A program made the position numbers and the translations under genes. The notes below the pieces were generated by a model, which was not told the DNA's origin, did no database searches, and saw only the letters and a list, made by a program, of their open reading frames with translations. This document shows, piece by piece, positions 43,001-52,848 of a stretch of 64,000 nt of DNA. Source of the DNA: Embleya hyalina (GTDB lineage: Bacteria; Actinomycetota; Actinomycetes; Streptomycetales; Streptomycetaceae); assembly GCF_003967355.1 (NCBI RefSeq), contig NZ_BIFH01000029.1:182759-246758 (forward strand), in the 5' to 3' direction. How positions within the stretch are numbered: the stretch's first letter is position 1; each line of letters starts with the position of its first letter.

Positions 43001-46000
43001 CTACCCGATCGGCTCCACCGCGGTCTCCGCCGGCTCGACCGGCTCGACCGGCCGGCCGGGATCGACCGGCTTGCGGAACACCCGTGTCGCGTGGATCTCG
43101 CCGACGATCTGCGGCGCGTCCGGCTCCTGCGGTACCGGCAATCCGGGCCGCAGGTGCTCCTCGACCGAGATGTACTTGAGCCCCGCCCGCAGGTCGGCGT
43201 CGTTGCGCAGCCGCACCACCAGCGGGAACTCGGCCAGCGCCGTGGTGTCGAACAGCCCCGTGGTGTACACCAGTTGCACCCCGAGCGCGTCCGCCACCGC
43301 ACGCTGGAGCTCCAGCAGATACGACGCGTTGGCCCGGCCGATCGGGTTGTCCAGGAACAACGTCCCGGCGTGCCGGTGCCGGGCCCGGCCGCGGTCGTTG
43401 CTGCGCAGCGCCGCCATCGTGCAGTAGAGCGCGATCGCGGCGGTGAGCAGCTGGCCGCCGGAGAACACGTCGCCCATCTGCCCCACCGGCACCCGTTCGG
43501 CCCGCAACACCGAGTCGGGCTTCAGGATCTCCACCTGCACCCCGCGCGGCCGCAACGCCGCGTGCACCCCGCGCAGCAGCAGCGTCATCCCGTCCCGCCG
43601 CACCCCGCCGACCGTACCGTCGCGGCCGCGCCGGATCGTCCGGGTCGCCTCGTCGACGACCTCGCCCAGCGCCTCGACCAGGGCCGCCGCGTCCGGCTCG
43701 TCGAACCGGATCCGCAGGAACTCCTGCCCGGACCACTCGCCCAGTTCCTCCGGCAACCGGGACAACCGCTGCGCGGCGCGCAGCGTGGTCAGCGCGGCCT
43801 CGACCATCCCGCGCATCCGGTCCACGATGCTGTCCCGGTTGCGTTCGATCTGGCGCAGCTCGTCGGTGAGCACCCGCAGTCGCGGCGCGAACGCCGCCGA
43901 CCAGGCGGGCGCGTGCTCGGCGAGCGCGGCCGGCGGCAGTTCCCGGATCTGCTGCCGCGCGGGCATCCGGACCTGCTCGAACCGGGTCGCGCCCGCGTGC
44001 CGCACCAGCGTCTCGGTGCGCTCGCGGACCTGGGCCTCGGCGGCGGACAGCTCGGCCGCCGCGGCGCGCAGCGCGCGCCGGCACGTGGTCGCCGCGTCCC
44101 GGGCGTCGGCGACCGGGCCGGCGAACGGCGTGGCGGCCGGCTGCTCGGGGGCCGGCGGCACCGCGGGCAGCGTGTCGGTGAGTGAGCCCGCCACCTCGCC
44201 GAACGCGCCCGCCGCGTGCTCGGCGTCGGTGTGCTCGCGCGCCAACCGCCCGTGCGTCTCGCGGGTCGACGCGACCTCCTCGGTCCGCGTCGCGTGCTCG
44301 GCGCCGGCGGCCCGCAACAACTCGTGCGCGTGTGCGCCGTCGCGCGGTCGCTGCTCCTCGGGCAGGTCCAGGTGGTGCTCGCGGCCCTCGGCGGGCGCGT
44401 GCCGCTCCACCTCGCCGCGCAGGCGGCCGAGCAGTTCGCTGGCCGCGTCGGCGCGCCCCTCCAGGGTGCGTACGTGATCCTCGGCGCGACCGGCCGCGGC
44501 CAGGCGCGAGGGGCCGTCGGAGCCGTCGAACCCGTCCAGCAGCTCGGCCGCCTGCCGGCGCACCTTGGCGGTGAGCCGGTCCAGGGTGCCCTGCGCGGCC
44601 GACTCCTCGCTCTCCGCGCGGGCCTGCTCGGCCCGCAGGTCGGCGCCCACGCCCACCTTCTCGTACAGCGCGCGGGCGGTGCGGTACGCCTCCCGCAGCG
44701 CGGGCAGCGACGCCCGCGCGGCGGCCTCGTCGGCCGGCTCGTCGGCGACCCGCTCCTCGGACGCGCCGGTGATCTCGGCCCGTTCCTCGCGCAGCGCGCG
44801 GGCGGTGCGGCGCGCGTCGTCGGCCGAACGCTGCGCCTGCCGGCGGTCCTCGTCGGCGGTGCGGGCGAGCAGCCGGTCCGCCTCGGCGCCTGCCTCGTGT
44901 TCGGTGGTCTCCTGCTCCAGCTCGCGGATCCGGCGCGCCCACCCGGCCCGCTCGCGCAGCCGGAAGGCGAGCCCGGCCAGCGCGTCGGCCCGGCGTCGGG
45001 CGGTCTGCGCGGCGTCCATCCGCCGATCGCGCCGATCCACCGCCTGCGCCCGGTCCTGCTCGGCGGTCACCGCGGCGATCTCGGCGGCCTCCCCCGCGGC
45101 CTGCGCGGCGGCCAACTCGACCCGCGCGTCGGCGACCGCCTCGAACAGCTCGTCGAGCCGGCCCGCCGGACAGGCCGCCCGCCACGTCGCAAGGCGCCCG
45201 GCGAGCGCCCGATCGGCCTCCAGGCGCGCGGCCCGCTCGCGGATCGCCTCCTGCCGCTCGCCCGCCCGCCGGCGCAGCGCGTCCCGCTCGGTGTCGGCGG
45301 CCCGCTCGTCGTGCATCGCCGGGTTCGGCGGCACCAGGAACGTGTCCGCCCGCTCCTCGCCCGGCTCCAACAGCGCCTGGGGGGTGCCCACCGCGACCGC
45401 CGAGCGCGGCAGCAGCGCGGCCTCGGCCAGCACGTCCCGGGCCCGGTCCATCGCGTTGTGCATGGTCACGATCACGCCGTCGACCAGCTGCGGGCGGGCC
45501 GCCAGCACCGCGGCGTGCCGCTCGGCGGGCACCGACTGGGCCAGGTAGCGCCAGCCCGGCAGGGCCGGAATGCCGTGCTCGCCCAGGAGTTCGACCGCGG
45601 CCAGCACGTCGGGGCCGGCCGGCAGCAGGCCGCCGTCGCCCAGCGCGGCCAGGATCCGCGAGTCGTCCGCGGCGCCGGTGCGCAGGTGGAACAGGGTGCG
45701 CTCGCCGTCGCCGACCGCCTCGGCGAGCAGTTCGCGCAGCACGTCGGCGGCCCGGTCGAAGGTGCGCGCGGCCTGCTCGCCGATGGCCGACTCGGCGTCC
45801 GGGCCGAGGAGTTCGCGCACCCTCGGCTCGGCGGCCAGCGCCGTCGCGTTGTCGTGCACGGCGGTCAGGTCGGCCTCGGCCACGCCCAGCCGGTCCGCCG
45901 CCCGGGCCGCGGCCAACTCGGCCCGGCCGCGCGCGGACTCGGCCTCGCGCACCCGCGCCGCCGCCTGTTCGGCGCCCGCCCGGGCCTCGGTCCAGGCGGC

Positions 46001-47587
46001 GGAGGCGGCCTTCTCCTCGTCCGAGGCGCGCGCGGCGGACTCGGCCGGGTCGCCGTCGTCCTCGATCCAGCCCGCCTCGACCGCGAGATCGAGTTCGGCG
46101 CCCACCTCCACGAGCCGGCCGCGCAGATGCGCCGCCTCGCTGCGGGTGCGCTGCGCCTCGGTCGCGGCGGTGGTGGCGGCCCGCTGCGCCCGTTCGCCCC
46201 GCTCCTGGAGTTCGGCCGCGCGCCGCTCCTCGGTGTCCGCCCGGCCCTCCGCCCCGGCGGCGGCCGCGTGCAGCGCGCGCACCAGCGCCGAGGCGGCGTC
46301 CTGGCGGGCGGCGAGGGCCGGCGCGGCGTCCCGCTCGGCCGCGCGGATCGCCACGTCCACCCGCTCGGCCCGGTCCACCGCGGCCCGGTGCCGCAACACC
46401 GCCTCGGTGGCCAGCCAGGCCGCGTGCATCCCGCGCGCGTCGCCGAGTTCGCGCTTGATCCGGGCGGCGTCCTTCTCCGCGGCGGTCAGCCGCATGCCCG
46501 CGTGTCGGTGGGTGATCTCGGCGGTGACGAGCGCGGCGTGCGCCCGGGCCCGCTCGGCGGCGTCCACGGCCGCAGCGGAATCCGCCACCCGCCGGGCCAG
46601 TTCGGCGGCCCGCTCGCGCTCCCGCTCGGCCCGGGCGCCCAGTTCGCGGCCGAGCCCGCGCGCGGCTTCCTCGGCGTTGCGGTGCACCGCGCGTACCCGG
46701 GTGCGCCGCGAGGCCGCCTCGCCGACCGCGTCCAGGAGTTCCACCGCGCCCTCGACGAAGTCCCGCTCGGCGGTCAGTTCGGCGCGCTGGGCGAGCTTGA
46801 CCGCGAACCCGTCGACCAGGTCCGCGAGTCCGTCGGTGTCGGCCGGGTCGGAGACCGCGCGCAGCAGCAGGTCGACGAAGTCCGCGTCGTTCTTGACCGC
46901 GAACAGCCCCGCCGCCTCACCCTCGTCGGCGTTCATCTCGCGCTGGTAGCGGAACAGTTCCGGGTCCAGGCCGAGCAGGTTCAGGTGCTCGATCCAGCGG
47001 TCGTGGATCTCCTCCCAGACCACGTCCACGTCCGGGTAGACCTTGTGCAGTTCGGTCATCGCGTCGCGGAAGCCGCGCATGGTCCGCCGCCGCCCACCGA
47101 CCTGCACGGGCAGCCCGTCCAGGGTGAGGCCGGGCCCGGGTCGGAAGGAGTACCAGCTCTCGGCGAACCTGCGCGGATCGGAGGAGACCTGCCGGCCGCG
47201 CCACTCGCTGACCTTGCCGACCACGACCGTCTCGCCGGTGAGCACGTGCTGCCATTCGAGCGCGACGTGCCCGCAGTCGTCGGCGAGCAGGAACTTGCGC
47301 AGCACACCCGAGCTGGCCCCGCCCAGGGTGTTGCGGTGTCCGGGCAACATCACCGAGAAGATCAGTTTGAGCAGGACCGACTTGCCGCCGCCGTTCTCCA
47401 GGAACAACACGCCCGCGGGCGCGGGTCGGCGCGGCGGCCCGACCGGCTCGCCCTCGAACAACTGCGCCTGCCTGGGCGCCGGGTCGGGCACGGGCGCACC
47501 CACCCCGCGCAGGTCGAGCACGGTGTCGGCGTAACGCGCACCGGCGGGCCCGATGGAGAACAGGCGGACCCGGGACAGCTCGTACAT
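43001..47587 (-). CDS. SMC-like ATPase, JetC/MksB/EptC type
   Basis: 1528 aa from ATG 47585-47587. Walker A lies at FLENGGGKSVLL (62-73); a very long coiled coil rich in Ala, Arg and Glu (about 250-1300) is broken by a hinge region with VDGVIVTMHNAMDRARDV and LLEPGEERADTFLVPP (about 700-760). The C-terminal head has the signature VFSGGQ (1374-1379) and Walker B TLFLDNPIGRA, where Asp 1413 is followed by Asn 1414 rather than the catalytic Glu. Condensin-like complexes of this type act on circular DNA and plasmids (Wadjet) or organise chromosomes (Mks/MukBEF). Last gene of the operon; 185 bases separate it from the winged-helix gene. Confidence 0.92.
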   Translation of the reverse strand: MYELSRVRLFSIGPAGARYADTVLDLRGVGAPVPDPAPRQAQLFEGEPVGPPRRPAPAGVLFLENGGGKSVLLKLIFSVMLPGHRNTLGGASSGVLRKFLLADDCGHVALEWQHVLTGETVVVGKVSEWRGRQVSSDPRRFAESWYSFRPGPGLTLDGLPVQVGGRRRTMRGFRDAMTELHKVYPDVDVVWEEIHDRWIEHLNLLGLDPELFRYQREMNADEGEAAGLFAVKNDADFVDLLLRAVSDPADTDGLADLVDGFAVKLAQRAELTAERDFVEGAVELLDAVGEAASRRTRVRAVHRNAEEAARGLGRELGARAERERERAAELARRVADSAAAVDAAERARAHAALVTAEITHRHAGMRLTAAEKDAARIKRELGDARGMHAAWLATEAVLRHRAAVDRAERVDVAIRAAERDAAPALAARQDAASALVRALHAAAAGAEGRADTEERRAAELQERGERAQRAATTAATEAQRTRSEAAHLRGRLVEVGAELDLAVEAGWIEDDGDPAESAARASDEEKAASAAWTEARAGAEQAAARVREAESARGRAELAAARAADRLGVAEADLTAVHDNATALAAEPRVRELLGPDAESAIGEQAARTFDRAADVLRELLAEAVGDGERTLFHLRTGAADDSRILAALGDGGLLPAGPDVLAAVELLGEHGIPALPGWRYLAQSVPAERHAAVLAARPQLVDGVIVTMHNAMDRARDVLAEAALLPRSAVAVGTPQALLEPGEERADTFLVPPNPAMHDERAADTERDALRRRAGERQEAIRERAARLEADRALAGRLATWRAACPAGRLDELFEAVADARVELAAAQAAGEAAEIAAVTAEQDRAQAVDRRDRRMDAAQTARRRADALAGLAFRLRERAGWARRIRELEQETTEHEAGAEADRLLARTADEDRRQAQRSADDARRTARALREERAEITGASEERVADEPADEAAARASLPALREAYRTARALYEKVGVGADLRAEQARAESEESAAQGTLDRLTAKVRRQAAELLDGFDGSDGPSRLAAAGRAEDHVRTLEGRADAASELLGRLRGEVERHAPAEGREHHLDLPEEQRPRDGAHAHELLRAAGAEHATRTEEVASTRETHGRLAREHTDAEHAAGAFGEVAGSLTDTLPAVPPAPEQPAATPFAGPVADARDAATTCRRALRAAAAELSAAEAQVRERTETLVRHAGATRFEQVRMPARQQIRELPPAALAEHAPAWSAAFAPRLRVLTDELRQIERNRDSIVDRMRGMVEAALTTLRAAQRLSRLPEELGEWSGQEFLRIRFDEPDAAALVEALGEVVDEATRTIRRGRDGTVGGVRRDGMTLLLRGVHAALRPRGVQVEILKPDSVLRAERVPVGQMGDVFSGGQLLTAAIALYCTMAALRSNDRGRARHRHAGTLFLDNPIGRANASYLLELQRAVADALGVQLVYTTGLFDTTALAEFPLVVRLRNDADLRAGLKYISVEEHLRPGLPVPQEPDAPQIVGEIHATRVFRKPVDPGRPVEPVEPAETAVEPIG

Positions 47588-47772
47588 CGGCGGTCAAATC
47601 TCTCTGGTCGAAGCACAGGACGGAACAGGTGGAACGAACGGGACGAAACGCGCACGCGGCGGACACCCGAGCGACGCGGGCGCGGACGGACGGCGCGAGG
47701 CGCGCCCGGCGCGGCACGCGCAAGCGATCGGCCGCCCCGCGTCGCGCCGCTCGCCGCCGCCCCGGCACGCGG
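47588..47772. other. Gap inside the SMC operon without visible gene
   Basis: 185 bases between the JetB-like stop and the SMC start, GC-rich and without a terminator-like hairpin that I can see. Operon genes upstream overlap, so this gap is unusual and might hold a promoter for the SMC gene. Confidence 0.4.
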
Positions 47773-48621
47773 TCAGACGCCGTGGAAGGGCAACCCGGCC
47801 CCCGGCACCAGTTCGCCGTCGACCGCGGCGGCCAGCAGGCTCGGGCTGCCGTCGGTGACCGCCACCACGCCCAGCTCCAGCAGCTCCGACATCGCCGCCG
47901 AGCCGGCCGTGTCGCGGACCTGGAGCTGGTAGCGCGCCGTGGTGCGGTAGGTGCCGCCGCCGTCGTCGGAGACCCGCTGCAGGAAGCCGGAGTCGACCAG
48001 GAACGCCACCGCCTTGGCCACGATGCCCACGGTGGAGGCGGCGAGTCGACGGGCGTCCTTGGTCGCGCCGGTGGCGCTGCGTCTGGCGTAGACCCGCCAG
48101 GCCGCCTCCAGGCTCGGCCCGTCCACCTCGGGGTCGCTGATCTCGCCGCGCAGCTCGGCGCGTTCCTCCAGGCGGCGGCAGGCCTGGCGGACGAAGGCGT
48201 CCACGCCGTGCACGCTGAGCCGGCCCACGTAGGCGTCGTCGGCCAGGTCCTCGGGGCGCGGGAAGGCCATCGCGGCCACCGCCAGGTGGGCCAGGCCGTG
48301 CAGGAAGCGGTCGGCCGACTCGGTGCCGGCCCGGCGCGCGTAGTCGCCCATCCGGACGGCGAACACCGAGTCCTCACCGGCGGTCACCGCCATCCCGGCG
48401 CGCGGCGACACCTCCAGGACGACCAGGCCGAGCCCCGCCGCGACGGCCGCGGCGAGCGCCGCGAAGCGCGGGTCCTCGCGGTGCCGGCGGATCAGGTCGG
48501 CGTATTCCGCGTCGCGCGCCGGGAGCAGTTTGGGCTGGAGGCCGAAGGCGACCAGGCGGGCCGCGTCGCCGACGTCGGCGGAGGTGATCGGGGCGGCGTC
48601 GGCCGCCGTGTCGTGGTTCAT
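47773..48621 (-). CDS. Winged-helix condensin subunit (JetB/MksE-like)
   Basis: 282 aa, ATG overlapping the stop of the kleisin-like gene (ATGA). Mostly helical with VFAVRMGDYARRAGTESADRFLHGLAHLAVAAMAFPRPEDLADD and a C-terminal winged-helix segment AFLVDSGFLQRVSDDGGGTYRTTARYQLQVRD. Position between kleisin-like and SMC genes matches jetB/mksE, the dimeric winged-helix partner that bridges the kleisin. Function is inferred from position and secondary structure, not from a strong motif. Length is within the range of the family. Confidence 0.8.
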   Translation of the reverse strand: MNHDTAADAAPITSADVGDAARLVAFGLQPKLLPARDAEYADLIRRHREDPRFAALAAAVAAGLGLVVLEVSPRAGMAVTAGEDSVFAVRMGDYARRAGTESADRFLHGLAHLAVAAMAFPRPEDLADDAYVGRLSVHGVDAFVRQACRRLEERAELRGEISDPEVDGPSLEAAWRVYARRSATGATKDARRLAASTVGIVAKAVAFLVDSGFLQRVSDDGGGTYRTTARYQLQVRDTAGSAAMSELLELGVVAVTDGSPSLLAAAVDGELVPGAGLPFHGV

Positions 48622-50165
48622 CCGGGGGTGGGCCCTTCCGGCTCGGGTCGCGCGCCGGTCAGAACCGCCGTGCCGATGATCAGGTCGGCGCCGCCGACCT
48701 CGGGGTCGTCGAGTTCGGTGCCGTCGTCGACGGCCACGAGCAGGGTGCGATCGCCCTGGCGCAGCGCGGTGCCCACCGGCGGCGAGGCCGCGTGGAACGC
48801 GAGCAGCGCGACCAGGTAGCCGAGGTCGGGATCGGCCTCGCGGGCCTCGGCGAGCAGCCCGGACAACCGGCGCGGGGTCTCCGGCGGGATGTCCAGGAGC
48901 AGCGCCGCCGCGTCGTGCTGGCGCTCGCTGTACCGGCTGTCGTCGGGGGTGAGCGACACGTCGGGCTCGGGCAGTTCGGCGCCGAGGTGGTCGCGCGGCG
49001 CGGGCGGGGTGAGCAACATCTCGGTCAGGTCGTGCAGGCGCACCGCGACGGGGGTGCGCAGACCGGTCCCGGCGGCGAAGAACCGGTCGGTCACCCGGCG
49101 CGCGTCGCCCACCGGCAACTCCAGGAGCGGGCGCAGCAGCTGCCCGTACAGGTCGAGCCCGGTGCGGGTGCTCGGGGCGGCGAACGCCTGCCGGTCCTGC
49201 TCGGCCCGGAACAGCGGCCCGGCCTCCATCAGCCGGGTCTGCAACTGGGTGTGGCGGCGGATGCAGTCCTGCACGATGTCGACCAGCTCGGCCGCGCCGC
49301 GCTTGCGCTCGCTCTCCTCGGCCTCGTCCCGGGCCCGGCGGATGTTGATCAGGATCGCGTTCTCGTGCCGGTAGCGGTCCGCGACGTGGTCGAACGCCTC
49401 GTCGATCAGGTCCGGCACGGCCCGGAGCCAGTCCACGGCGCGCACGTTGCGCCGGGTCGCGTCCAGCGCGCGGCGCAGCGATTCGGCGTACTGCACGGTG
49501 CGGTAGCGGGCCTGCTCGGCGGCGAACCTGGCCTCGGCGAGTCGGCCGCGCCGGATCAGGTGGTCGAGTTTGACGTCGGCGGCGATCTGCGCGCTGGTCA
49601 CGTCGGTGTCGAGGGCGCCGACCAGGACGTTGATCGCCTCGTCGGTGGCGCGCAGGAAGATGTGCCCGTCGGGGCCGGGGACCTCTTCCAGGAGCTTGAA
49701 GTCGTAGTCGCGCCGGATGTATTCACCCTCACGGGTCCACATGCCGTAGACCGCGCGAAAGCCCCGGTCGACGCTGCCGACGTTGATCAGGTTCTCCAGG
49801 ACCCAGCGGGCGACCCGCTCGTATTCGGCCGGGTCGCGCCCGGGGGCCTGGGCGGCCACGCGCGGGCGGAGCCGACCGACGATCTCCTCGTGGTCGGCGC
49901 CGGTGTCGAAGTCCATCGTGACCGTGACCAGGTCGATCGCGGCGAGGCCGAGCTCGGCCATCGCGTAGACGGTGTACTCGCCCGCCAAGTTGGCCTTGCG
50001 CGCCTCCAGGTCGTGCAACGGCGCGGTGCAGGCGAGGGCCTTGAGGCGGCGGGCCAGGCCCTCCTCGGTCACCCCGGAGCGGGGGTGCGCCGCGCCCGGG
50101 GGCAGCGCCGGGCCGGCGGGCGGCGGCAGCTCCCCGGGCCGGGCGGCTCGGGCGGAAACGGTCAT
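48618..50165 (-). CDS. Kleisin-like condensin subunit (JetA/MksF-like)
   Basis: 515 aa. Helical protein: LARRLKALACTAPLHDLEARKANLAGEYTVYAMAELGLAAIDLVTVTMDF near the N-terminus, a middle with IRRDYDFKLLEEVPGPDGHIFLRATDEAINVLVGALDTD and long helices including YRHENAILINIRRARDEAEESERKRGAAELVD, and a compact C-terminal part. This matches the JetA/MksF kleisin-like subunit, which links the two SMC heads. First of three coupled genes of the condensin operon; the downstream subunit starts on its stop. Identity rests on synteny plus overall character. Confidence 0.82.
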   Translation of the reverse strand: MTVSARAARPGELPPPAGPALPPGAAHPRSGVTEEGLARRLKALACTAPLHDLEARKANLAGEYTVYAMAELGLAAIDLVTVTMDFDTGADHEEIVGRLRPRVAAQAPGRDPAEYERVARWVLENLINVGSVDRGFRAVYGMWTREGEYIRRDYDFKLLEEVPGPDGHIFLRATDEAINVLVGALDTDVTSAQIAADVKLDHLIRRGRLAEARFAAEQARYRTVQYAESLRRALDATRRNVRAVDWLRAVPDLIDEAFDHVADRYRHENAILINIRRARDEAEESERKRGAAELVDIVQDCIRRHTQLQTRLMEAGPLFRAEQDRQAFAAPSTRTGLDLYGQLLRPLLELPVGDARRVTDRFFAAGTGLRTPVAVRLHDLTEMLLTPPAPRDHLGAELPEPDVSLTPDDSRYSERQHDAAALLLDIPPETPRRLSGLLAEAREADPDLGYLVALLAFHAASPPVGTALRQGDRTLLVAVDDGTELDDPEVGGADLIIGTAVLTGARPEPEGPTPG

Positions 50166-50255
50166 GGGAGTAGAGCCTAGGACGTTCGGCCGACAGCTTC
50201 GGCGCCCGCCCGCCCCGGATGGGGCCGAACGGGGGCGGGGTCGGCCGCGGGCCGG

Positions 50256-51668
50256 CTACATCTCGCTCAGCCTGGCCTTGGCGGCGGTGCGCACCTCGGC
50301 GTGCTCGGCCGGGTCGCCCGCGAGCCGGCGCAGTCGCGTCACGGCCTCGGGGCGGCGCGCGTCCACGTGGCGCGCGGCGATCAGTCGGGTGTCGGCCTGG
50401 CAGTCCCAGAGGGCTTCCACGGCCGTTTCGGCGGCGAAGGACGGCTCTATCCGGGCGAGGGTCTCCACGGCGCAGGCGCGCAATCCGGCGGAGGCCGCGT
50501 CCCGGTAGACGTCGCGGACCAGGTCGAGCGCGTCGACGAGGGCGAGGCGCCCTATCCCGGTGACCAGGTCGCGCAGCCGGAAGTGGTCGGCCTGGTCGGT
50601 GTCCGCCGCGCCGACCGGGTGCGCCGCGGCCACCCTGGCGCGGAGCGCGTCCAGCAGAATCGGTCCGTCGGCGGGTTCGCCGGCACCGGCCAGTATCCGC
50701 ACGGCCACCTCGCCGAGCAGGTCCTCGCGGGCGGCCCAGGTGCGGGCCCGGGCGACCGCCGCGGGGCTGCGCAGGCCGCCGATGGCGTGTGCGGCGGCGA
50801 GCCGCACCCCGGTGGGCGCCTCGGGTGCGAGCGCGCCCTCGGCCAGGTCGAGCAGCGCGCCGTCGCCCTGTTCGCCGAGATAGCGCAGCGCGGCGGCTCT
50901 GGCGCCGTCGGGTCCGGCCCAGGCGGCGGCCAGGATCGCGCCGCGGTGCTCCGGCCCGGCGACGGCGGCGAGCCGCCGGCCGCAGGCGAGCGATTGGCGT
51001 GGGCCGTCGGCGGCCTCGGCGAGCACCTGGTCGACGGTCTGCGCGGGGGCGGTCGGCGGTGTGCCGGGGCGCACGGAGCGGGTCAACTCCCAGCGCCACC
51101 AGTCCAGGTCGACCTGTTCGACGACGGCGCGCACGCGCTCGTCCTCGGCCGCCCAGATCCGCCAGGGGCGCATGCCGGTGGAGCGCTTGACGCAGTCGTA
51201 GAGCTCGTCGTCCTCGCCGCGCTCGAGCACGACGTCGAGCATGCCGGTCAGCGCCGCGTCCCGCCCGATCGCGGCGAGCCGGTCCAGCGCCTCCGGCCAG
51301 TCGCGGCCCTCCTCGACGTAGGCGCGCAACAACTCGGTCGCGTCGGTGCGGCCGAGGCGGGCGAGCGTGCCGAGGACGGCGAGCGGGAGCGCGGTGCGGT
51401 CCGCGTCCTCGTCGGTCCAGTCCTCCTCGCACAGCAGATGTCGGGCGAGGCCGTCGAGGCCGGCGTCGAGGTCCGCGTAGAGGCGCGCGTAATAGAGCGA
51501 GCGGGACTCGGTGGCCGGAACGGCACGGGGATCGCGGACCACGCAACCGTCGAGCGCGTCGAGCACGGCGACGCGGTCGGCGACGAGGGCCCGCCGGGCG
51601 CCCTGTCCGTGGCCGCTGCGAAGCAGGCCGAGGAGGGCGTCATGCGAGGTGATGACCGGATCGAACAT
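50256..51668 (-). CDS. HEAT-repeat protein upstream of the condensin operon
   Basis: 470 aa from ATG 51666-51668 (longer frames run into the repeat array). Alpha-helical repeats of HEAT/Armadillo type are visible from about residue 240 on: YLGEQGDGALLDLAEGAL, VRLAAAHAIGGLRSPAAVARA, VYRDAASAGLRACAVETLARIEPS, LIAARHVDARRPEAVTRLRRLAGDPAEHAEVRTAAKARL. HEAT proteins are common scaffold partners of condensins (for example eukaryotic CAP-D/G). Same strand as the condensin genes and 90 bases upstream of jetA-like, so it may be a functional part of the set, but this is inference. Confidence 0.8.
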   Translation of the reverse strand: MFDPVITSHDALLGLLRSGHGQGARRALVADRVAVLDALDGCVVRDPRAVPATESRSLYYARLYADLDAGLDGLARHLLCEEDWTDEDADRTALPLAVLGTLARLGRTDATELLRAYVEEGRDWPEALDRLAAIGRDAALTGMLDVVLERGEDDELYDCVKRSTGMRPWRIWAAEDERVRAVVEQVDLDWWRWELTRSVRPGTPPTAPAQTVDQVLAEAADGPRQSLACGRRLAAVAGPEHRGAILAAAWAGPDGARAAALRYLGEQGDGALLDLAEGALAPEAPTGVRLAAAHAIGGLRSPAAVARARTWAAREDLLGEVAVRILAGAGEPADGPILLDALRARVAAAHPVGAADTDQADHFRLRDLVTGIGRLALVDALDLVRDVYRDAASAGLRACAVETLARIEPSFAAETAVEALWDCQADTRLIAARHVDARRPEAVTRLRRLAGDPAEHAEVRTAAKARLSEM

Positions 51669-51825
51669 GCCGCAAGCATCGGTGGCCGGCAACCCTGGAG
51701 CAACAGGATTTAGGACACATGTACCCGTTGCCCGTTGTTTCGGCGAACCACCGGGCGCCGTTGTCACCGTTTCGTCACCCGAAGCCATGAACTGTACCGC
51801 CCCCGTTGACCCACCCGCCCTCCGG

Positions 51826-52790
51826 GTATGCAAGGTCGGGCACCCGAGCCGAACAGGAGCCGCCCCCCGAGTACGGGTGGCGGGAGCCCACACAACAAGA
51901 CCGAACGCAACCCCACCGGGACAGACACCCAAGCAAACGAGGGCCGCCACCCGAATCCGCGAGAACAAGCGGGCAGGAGCGGACCCGCGAAGGCGGCCCG
52001 CACGGGGGCGGGCGCCCGCACAACAAGACCGGCCACGGCCCGCACCCAAACAGACGAGGCCGGGCACCCAGGTGCACAAAGCCCCCCATCCGGAAGGTGG
52101 GCACCCGGGCAACAAGGCCGGACGCACGACCCTGCCGGGACGGGCACCCGAGCGGACGAGAGCAGGCACCCTGGTCCGCAAGGGCAACGGCCGGGGCCGG
52201 GCGCCCAGGTATGCAAAGAGCCCCGTACGGGGGCGGGCGCCCGTACAACGAGGCCGGACGCGCGGTCCTGCCGGGACGGGCACCCGAGCGGACGAGAGCA
52301 GGCACCCTGGTCCGCAAGGGCAAGCGGGCGGCGCCGGTCACCCAGGTGCACGAAGCCCCCCATCCGGAAGGTGGGCATCCGGGCGACAAGGCCGGGCGCG
52401 CGACCCTGCCGGGGCACGCACCCGAGCGGACGAGAGCAGGCACCCTGGTCCGCGAGGGCAAGCGGGTGAGGCCGGGCGCCCAGGTATGCAAAGAGCCCCG
52501 TACGGGGGCGGGCGCCCGTACAACGAGGCCGGACGCGCGGCCCTGCCGGGGCACGCACCCGAGCGGACGAGAGCGGGCGCCCGGGTCCGCAAGGGCCGGC
52601 GGGCGGCGCCGGGCACCCAGGTGCGCAAAGGGCCCCATCCGGAAGGTGGGCATCCGGGGGACGAGGCCGGGCGCGCGGCCCTGCCGGGGCACGCACCCGA
52701 GCGGACGAGGGCCGGCGCCCTGGTCCGCGAGGGCAAGCGGGTGAGGCCGGGTGCCCAGGGTGCAAAGGGCCCCGGGCGGGAGGTGGGTAT
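51826..52790. repeat. Tandem array of ~137-bp repeats with alternating A and B half-types
   Basis: A GAGCGGACGAGAGC-type core recurs at 52149, 52285, 52423, 52560 and 52698 (spacing 136, 138, 137, 138), with two or three decayed copies back to about 51826. Between cores the sequence alternates: type A has TGCAAAGAGCCCCGTACGGGGGCGGGCGCCCGTAC, which can fold GTACGGG/CCCGTAC hairpins at 52225-52246 and about 52499-52520; type B has CCCCATCCGGAAGGTGGGCATCCGGG. The gap 51669-52848 holds no convincing gene: open frames exist on both strands but the repeat length shifts the frame at each copy. Confidence 0.88.
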
Positions 52791-52848
52791 CCCGAACGGG
52801 GGGCCGGGCGGGCCCGGGGTGGTGTCCGGGCCGGCGCGGGCGGGGTGT

